Shown here: piece by piece, positions 58,913 through 64,000 of the stretch | Layout: every line of letters starts with the position of its first letter | How positions within the stretch are numbered: the stretch's first letter is position 1 | Assembly (NCBI GenBank): GCA_016281475.1 | Contig: JAEEIS010000060.1 | Coordinates: 7,645-71,644, forward strand | Source: Bacteroidales bacterium | GTDB taxonomy: Bacteria; Bacteroidota; Bacteroidia; Bacteroidales; P3 | DNA length: 64,000 nucleotides | Direction of reading: 5' to 3' | Made by a program: the position numbers and the translations under genes | Notes under the pieces: model-generated | Seen by the model: the letters and a program-made list of their open reading frames with translations, nothing else | What the model was told of the DNA's origin: nothing | Databases searched by the model: none

Positions 58913-61837
58913 ATGAAAAAAATCCGTTTCATTTTCTGCTTTGTCATGGTGGCAGTGCTGAGTTGCGGCACCCTCATGGCACAAAAGACGTACCACTACA
59001 AGACCTATCCCAACGACCCGTTGCAGGTGCGCGAGTACACGTTGGACAACGGTCTGAAGGTGTTTATGAGCGTGTATAAGGACGCTCCGAAGATTCAGAC
59101 CTACATCGCCGTGCGTGCAGGCTCGCGCAACGACCCGCACGAGACCACCGGCCTCGCCCACTATCTGGAACACATGATGTTCAAGGGCACGCAGCGTCTG
59201 GGCACCACCGACTGGGAGCGTGAGAAGGTGCTCATCCAGAAAATCGAGGACCTGTTTGAGGCTTACCGCATGTTCGACGACCCGACCACCCGCGCCGCCA
59301 TCTACCACAAGATTGACAGCCTGAGCTACGAGGCATCGAAGATTGCCGTCGCCAACGAGTACGACAAGGCTATGACCGCCATCGGCTCGACCGGCACCAA
59401 CGCCTTCACTAGCAACGACTACACGATGTATGTGGAGAACATCCCCAACAACCAGCTGGAGACTTGGTGCGAGATTGAGGCCGACCGTTTCCAAAACCTG
59501 GTGCTGCGCCTGTTCCACACCGAGCTGGAGACCATCTACGAAGAAAAGAACATGAGCCTGACCAAGGACAACCGCAAGGCCAACGAGGCCATGTTTGCGG
59601 CCCTCTTCCCCCACCACCCCTACGGCAACCAGACCACACTGGGCAGCCAGGAGCACTTGAAGAACCCCTCGATGCGCAACATCCGCAACTTTGTGGCCAC
59701 CTACTACGTGCCTAACAACATCTGCATCAGCCTGGCCGGCGATTTCGACCCCGACGAGGCTATCCGCATCATCGACAAGTACTGGGGCAACATGAAGCCT
59801 GGCAACGTGCCCGAGCTGAAGTTTGAGCGCGAAAAGCCCATCACCAGCGTCATCACCAAGACGGTCACGGGCTTGGAGGCCGAGAACACCATCCGCGCCT
59901 ACCGCATCGACAGCGGCAACGGCAGCCGCGACGCCATGCTGGCCGAACTGCTGGAGAGCGTGCTGAACAACGGCAAATGCGGTCTCATCGACCTGAATGT
60001 GAACCAGCAGCAGCGTTGCATGGGTGCCTACGCTGGCGTGTACCAGCTGAACGACTACGGTGCCTTCATGTTCGGCGGCCAGCCCATGGAGGGGCAGACC
60101 CTGGAGCAGGTGCAGGCATTGTTCGACGAGCAGATTGCACTGGTGAAGCAGGGCAAGTTTGACGACTGGATGCTCGAAGCAGCCATCAACAACATGAAGC
60201 TCGCCATCATGAAACGCGCCGAGAGCAACAACAGCCGCGCCAGCCAGATGGCCTACGCCTACGTGGAGCACCGCAACTGGGGCGACGTTTGCAACGAGGT
60301 GAACGAGCTGACCAAAATCACCAAGACCGACCTCGTGGCTTTCGCGCACCGCCTGTTCCAAGAGAAGAACTACGTCATCATCAACAAACTGAAAGGCGAA
60401 CCCGAGCCCATACTGAAAGTGAGCAAGCCTCCTATCACCCCCATCGAGGTGGGTCGCGACAAGGAGAGCAACTTCCTGCGCGAGATTAAGGCTCGCACCG
60501 TGAAGCCCATCGAGCCCGTCTATGTCGATTTCAGCAAAGACCTCAAGAAGTCGAAACTGAAGAACGGCGCAGAGGTGCTCTATGTGCAGAACGTGGAAAA
60601 CAAGACCTTCAACCTGGTGTACCGCTTCGACTTCGGCTACCGTGCCGGACAGCTGGGCAAGACCATGGACCTCGCAGCCGACATGCTCGAATATCTCGGC
60701 ACCTCCAAGTACACTCCCGAACAGATTCAGCAGGAGTTCTACAAACTGGCTTGCAACTACAGCGTCAGCGTGGGACAGGAAAACATCAACGTCAGCATCA
60801 GCGGCCTGAGCGAGAACATGACCAAGGCTATGGCTCTGGTTGACGAAATCATCACTGGCGTACAGCCCAACGACCAGGCATTGCAGATGTATGTGGCGCG
60901 TATCCTCAAGAGCCGCGAGAACGCCAAGCACAACCAGCAGCGCTGCTTCTCGGCCCTGGCCAACTACGGCATCTACGGTGAGGACAGCCCCACCAAGGAC
61001 CTCCTGAGCGAAGCCCAGTTGAAGGCCATCTCCTGCAAGGAACTGACCGACGCCATGCACGGCCTGATGAACTACAAGCACCGCGTGCTCTACTACGGTG
61101 CCGAGAGCCTCGAGAGCTTCAAGGCCCTTGCCAACGCCCGCACCTACAAGATGGACAAGAAGGCTCCCGCCAACAAGAAGGTCACTCCCAAGGCCGTCAG
61201 CGAGAACACCGTCTACTTTGTTGACTACAACGCCAACCAGACCTATATGCGCGAGCACTTCCGTGGCGAGAAGTTCAACACCAAGAACACTCCCGTGCTG
61301 AACATCTTCAACGAGTACTTCGGCGGCTCGATGAACGCCATCGTATTCCAAGAGATGCGCGAGAAGCGCAGCCTCGCCTACAGCGCACAGAGCTACTACG
61401 CCACCCCGGGCGACAAGGACGGCTACTTCACCAACGCCGCCATCATCGCCACGCAGAACGACAAGCTCATCGACGCCTTGAACGCCTTCAACGAGCTATT
61501 TGACCAGATGCCCGAGTCGGAAGCCAACTTCCTGATGGCCAAAGACGCCATGATCAGCGGCATCCGCACCGCCCGCACCACCAAGATGGGCATCATCAAC
61601 AGCTACCTGCAGTATGAGAAGATGGGCTACGACATGAAGAAGAGCCGCGCCCAGATACTCTTCGAGGCCTACCCGAACGTAACCATGAAGGACATCGTGA
61701 ACTTCAACCACAAGTACATCCGTGGTCAGAAGAAGGTCTACATGTGCCTCGGTAAAGAAGCCGACATGGACTTCAACGCTCTCGCCAAATTCGGCAAGGT
61801 GAAGAAGCTGAAACTCGAAGACATCTTCGGATACTAA
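58913..61837 (+). CDS. M16 (pitrilysin/insulinase) family zinc metallopeptidase, exported
   Basis: A 974-residue protein. Signal peptide about 1-23 (MKKIRFIFCFVMVAVLSCGTLMAQ). The catalytic inverted zinc motif HYLEH is at residues 83-87, with the downstream Glu in an ELETIYEEKNM block. Four M16 domains follow from duplication; the C-terminal half carries FDFGYRAGQ and the R-Y-like pair in EKRSLAYSAQSYY near 817, which shapes the substrate chamber. It probably degrades peptides in the periplasm or at the surface. It has its own promoter; DUF3667 and IgGFc-type genes follow. Confidence 0.94.
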   Translation: MKKIRFIFCFVMVAVLSCGTLMAQKTYHYKTYPNDPLQVREYTLDNGLKVFMSVYKDAPKIQTYIAVRAGSRNDPHETTGLAHYLEHMMFKGTQRLGTTDWEREKVLIQKIEDLFEAYRMFDDPTTRAAIYHKIDSLSYEASKIAVANEYDKAMTAIGSTGTNAFTSNDYTMYVENIPNNQLETWCEIEADRFQNLVLRLFHTELETIYEEKNMSLTKDNRKANEAMFAALFPHHPYGNQTTLGSQEHLKNPSMRNIRNFVATYYVPNNICISLAGDFDPDEAIRIIDKYWGNMKPGNVPELKFEREKPITSVITKTVTGLEAENTIRAYRIDSGNGSRDAMLAELLESVLNNGKCGLIDLNVNQQQRCMGAYAGVYQLNDYGAFMFGGQPMEGQTLEQVQALFDEQIALVKQGKFDDWMLEAAINNMKLAIMKRAESNNSRASQMAYAYVEHRNWGDVCNEVNELTKITKTDLVAFAHRLFQEKNYVIINKLKGEPEPILKVSKPPITPIEVGRDKESNFLREIKARTVKPIEPVYVDFSKDLKKSKLKNGAEVLYVQNVENKTFNLVYRFDFGYRAGQLGKTMDLAADMLEYLGTSKYTPEQIQQEFYKLACNYSVSVGQENINVSISGLSENMTKAMALVDEIITGVQPNDQALQMYVARILKSRENAKHNQQRCFSALANYGIYGEDSPTKDLLSEAQLKAISCKELTDAMHGLMNYKHRVLYYGAESLESFKALANARTYKMDKKAPANKKVTPKAVSENTVYFVDYNANQTYMREHFRGEKFNTKNTPVLNIFNEYFGGSMNAIVFQEMREKRSLAYSAQSYYATPGDKDGYFTNAAIIATQNDKLIDALNAFNELFDQMPESEANFLMAKDAMISGIRTARTTKMGIINSYLQYEKMGYDMKKSRAQILFEAYPNVTMKDIVNFNHKYIRGQKKVYMCLGKEADMDFNALAKFGKVKKLKLEDIFGY

Positions 61838-61846
61838 ACTAATTGA

Positions 61847-61918
61847 GATTTGAGAATTGAGAATTGAGAATTATCCGGTTGCAGCAACTTTTTCTCAATT
61901 CTCAATTCTCAAATCTTG
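61847..61918. repeat. AT-rich inverted repeat after the M16 gene
   Basis: GATTTGAGAATTGAGAATTG (61847-61866) pairs with CAATTCTCAATTCTCAAATC (about 61895-61914) around a short loop with CCGGTTGCAGCAAC. The 20-bp perfect stem sits between M16 and DUF3667 genes; the plus strand lacks a T-run, so it looks like a spacer repeat or mRNA-stability hairpin more than a terminator. Confidence 0.7.
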
Positions 61919-61928
61919 ATTCTCTACT

Positions 61929-62828
61929 ATGAATATCAAGCGTCATATCCACCGTTTCCGTGCTTGGCAGCGCAAACCCATCCAGTTCTCCGACCAAGGA
62001 CTGGAAGAGCATTGTTGTGCCAACTGCGGGCACACCTATATGGGCAATTACTGCCCCGTGTGCGGACAGGAGGCAGGCGACAAACGTACCACATGGCGGT
62101 TGATAGGGCAGAACCTATTAAAGGCATGGGGCATCGATTCACGCTCGTTGCCGAGTACGTTGCTGCAACTGATACTGCGCCCCGGATACCTTATCGGAGA
62201 CTACCTCGACGGACACCGCCGAGTAAGCTACCCGCCCGTGAACACGCTCTTTGTGGTTACGGTAGTCTACCTTATCATCACGCAAATGTTCGGCATCACC
62301 CGTTTGGAATACTTTTCCTATTCCGACGTGCGTGCGAAATACGCCTTCTTTGTCGATGCCATCAACTGGATGATTGACAATCCCGCATGGGGCATGATGT
62401 GCGTCACACTGATGTTTGTCATACCCACATGGTTCCTTTTCCGTTTTGCCCCACAGCATCCATACCATACCTTCGCCGAAGGCATCATCATCCAGATATA
62501 CATGGCTACGGTAGTCCTTATTGCCACCTTTATCTCATATATAACCGACCCATACATACTTCCAGCACTAATCATTGTGTACTACTATTTCACCTACCGG
62601 CAGTTGTTTGGCTATCGTTTTTGGGGTACCCTGTGGCGTTTATTGATAAGCATTGTGGTTGCCTTTTGGGAGATTGTATTATCTATAATTATTGTAGGGT
62701 TTACCTCATCGACAGGAATAATAACAGGCCTATTCCGTACACTGATAATAATAGTCGCCCTTTTGGCGGTGGGCTATTATATTAGCCGACGGACTGCCAA
62801 GAACCGGCTAGCCACCGATGATAATTAA
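61929..62828 (+). CDS. DUF3667 membrane protein with zinc ribbon
   Basis: A 299-residue protein. Near residues 29-47 there is a C-x-x-C ... C-x-x-C zinc ribbon (CANCGHTYMGNYCPVCG). An amphipathic segment and four to six TM helices follow (TLFVVTVVYLIITQMFGI, MMCVTLMFVIPTWFLF, IQIYMATVVLIATFISYI, LLISIVVAFWEIVLSIIIVGF). DUF3667 proteins are common in Bacteroidota and have no assigned function. The next gene starts 5 bp after its stop. Confidence 0.9.
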   Translation: MNIKRHIHRFRAWQRKPIQFSDQGLEEHCCANCGHTYMGNYCPVCGQEAGDKRTTWRLIGQNLLKAWGIDSRSLPSTLLQLILRPGYLIGDYLDGHRRVSYPPVNTLFVVTVVYLIITQMFGITRLEYFSYSDVRAKYAFFVDAINWMIDNPAWGMMCVTLMFVIPTWFLFRFAPQHPYHTFAEGIIIQIYMATVVLIATFISYITDPYILPALIIVYYYFTYRQLFGYRFWGTLWRLLISIVVAFWEIVLSIIIVGFTSSTGIITGLFRTLIIIVALLAVGYYISRRTAKNRLATDDN

Positions 62829-62833
62829 ATAGG

Positions 62834-64000
62834 GTGAAGCGAGTAATACTGGTCATAACATTGTTGCTGTCGTCTGTGTGCCACGCACAGACGGACACAG
62901 TATTCTGGTTTGCCGCACCCGATTTGTCCATCAACCACCAACAAACTCCCATCCGTTTTTGCTTTACTACATACAGCCAACCTGCAACAATTACGGTCAG
63001 CCAACCTGCCAACAATGGCTACACCCCTTTTACTATCACCCTCCCTGCCGACAGCTTCTATGTATATGATGTTTCGGCTTGGGTTGACTCCATCGAAACC
63101 AAGCCCGTTAATACCGTACTAAACCGAGGCTTCCTCATTACATCCACTACTCCCATTTCCTGCTACTACGAAAGCGTTGGTAACAACAGCGAGATATACA
63201 CCCTGAAAGGAAATAATGCATTAGGAACCGACTTTGTCGTACCGATGCAGTTTATACATCCGAGCCACTCCGGTTCACGTTCTCCCAGTAGCATTGAAAT
63301 CATTGCTACTGAGGACAGCACTCTAATACAAATTACCGCTCCCGTGGCAATTCATGGAGGACTTGCCGCCAACACCACCTTCACCATTCTACTGAATCGA
63401 GGACAAAGCTATGCAATTCGGTCCAACGGCTATGCTGCTACCGACCATTTAGGTGGTACCGTCATCCATTCCAACAAGCCCATTTCTGTCAATTCTACCG
63501 ACGACAGCATGAACTCCGAAGAAGGTTGTATAGACCTTCTCGGTGACCAGGTAGTTCCCACCCGACTTTTGGGACAACGCTATGTTGCACTTCGCAACGA
63601 CTCGCAATTCGAATACGTCTTTATCTACCCGTTAAACACTGACTCCATCGAAGTCTACCTCAACGGTGTTGGAGGATTGTACACAGGTGTGCCTGCTGTG
63701 CCGTACATGTCGTTTCCTCTCATAGATTCCGCCACACTCATCACCTTTGACCGCCCGTCTGCCGTCTTCCAGATGACCGCTATAGGCTGCGAAGTGGGCG
63801 GCACTATGCTCCCCTACCTGGACTGCACCGGCTCTAACAAGGTGTCTCACCTTCGTCCAGAAGGGTCAAACATGATAGTGACAATAGTGGCCAAAAAAGA
63901 CCACACATCACATTTCCTTATCAACGGAGACTCAACCATCCTCACTGCCGCCGATTTCACCCCATTGGCTGCTGATACCACTTATGCCTGGTGCATCAAA
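62834..64000 (+). CDS. IgGFc-binding-type surface protein, first 389 residues (3' end outside window)
   Basis: GTG at 62834 opens a frame that runs to base 64000 with no stop. The signal peptide MKRVILVITLLLSSVCHAQ is followed by TDTVFWFAAPDLSINH, PATITVSQPANNGYTPFTITLP, VYDVSAWVDSIETKPVNT, ISCYYESVGNNSEIYTLKGNNALGTDFVVP and SSIEIIATEDSTLIQIT (in pieces). This is the N-terminal domain pattern of the IgGFc-binding family found in large Bacteroidota surface and gliding-associated proteins, which often end in a T9SS sorting domain. An in-frame TAA directly upstream and the clean signal peptide support GTG as the start. It is cotranscribed with the DUF3667 gene. Confidence 0.85.
   Translation, partial: MKRVILVITLLLSSVCHAQTDTVFWFAAPDLSINHQQTPIRFCFTTYSQPATITVSQPANNGYTPFTITLPADSFYVYDVSAWVDSIETKPVNTVLNRGFLITSTTPISCYYESVGNNSEIYTLKGNNALGTDFVVPMQFIHPSHSGSRSPSSIEIIATEDSTLIQITAPVAIHGGLAANTTFTILLNRGQSYAIRSNGYAATDHLGGTVIHSNKPISVNSTDDSMNSEEGCIDLLGDQVVPTRLLGQRYVALRNDSQFEYVFIYPLNTDSIEVYLNGVGGLYTGVPAVPYMSFPLIDSATLITFDRPSAVFQMTAIGCEVGGTMLPYLDCTGSNKVSHLRPEGSNMIVTIVAKKDHTSHFLINGDSTILTAADFTPLAADTTYAWCIK

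Noticed and set aside
58898..61351. 817-residue minus-strand ORF opposite the M16 peptidase
   Set aside because: It lacks motifs, is Val/His/Leu-rich as expected for the complement of this codon usage, and the M16 gene is unambiguous.

Overview
The window comes from a Bacteroidota chromosome, most likely a member of the Bacteroidales. Four lines of evidence support this. Many genes are preceded by the lineage's TAnnTTTG -7 promoter box instead of an Escherichia coli-type promoter. There are type IX secretion (T9SS) proteins: PorZ, a PorV/PorQ-family barrel and sorting-domain proteins. Several families are typical of the group (fused SecDF, long urocanate hydratase, DUF4301, DUF3667, IgGFc-binding-type surface protein). 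Ribosome binding sites are weak. No rRNA or tRNA gene was found. Both ends of the window cut through large secreted proteins.

Layout. 1-2523: N-terminal part of a modular secreted protein (minus). 2.8-5.6 kb: rpsO-pnp. 5.85-9.3 kb: Na/Pi cotransporter, purM, HIT protein (plus). 9.3-10.3 kb: repeat-rich gene desert with a T9SS tail remnant and a 10-bp-phased repeat array. 10.3-11.4 kb: YqaA-like protein and greA. 11.4-24.8 kb: a tight minus-strand run of secDF, a small membrane protein, a TonB-dependent receptor, a 1596-residue surface protein and a PorV/PorQ-like barrel, with a promoter before secDF and a terminator after the barrel gene. 25-30.7 kb: radC, folB, pheS, a peptidyl-prolyl isomerase, a lipoprotein, DUF4301 and GNAT genes. 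30.7-37.3 kb: a His-rich protein plus a CusCBA/CzcCBA-like metal-efflux operon ending in a NUDIX gene. 37.4-39.2 kb: DUF1905, TPM and lemA.

39.3-46.9 kb is the accessory part. It holds a second 10-bp-phased array, a 44-residue ORF with hairpin repeats, a long structured RNA with its own terminator, a type III restriction-modification pair (mod/res) separated by a 216-bp inverted-repeat element, gene remnants in direct repeat on both sides, and a 161-bp MITE with a 4-bp target duplication.

46.9-49.7 kb: a zeta-toxin-like kinase, an overlapping 56-residue gene and hutU. 49.8-58.5 kb: a minus-strand run with a helix-repeat protein, gmk, mreC, mreD, porZ, recO and a subtilisin fused to an outer-membrane barrel. 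58.9-64 kb (plus): an M16 peptidase, a DUF3667 membrane protein and the start of an IgGFc-binding-type surface protein.

The strongest unexplained signals are: (1) two TACCGATTNN arrays with an exact 10-bp period, each starting exactly 20 bp upstream of a TAnnTTTG box; (2) the nested hairpin RNA upstream of mod; (3) the secDF-receptor-giant protein-barrel operon; (4) the subtilisin/outer-membrane-barrel fusion next to porZ and recO; (5) the kinase/small-protein pair with an almost leaderless start.
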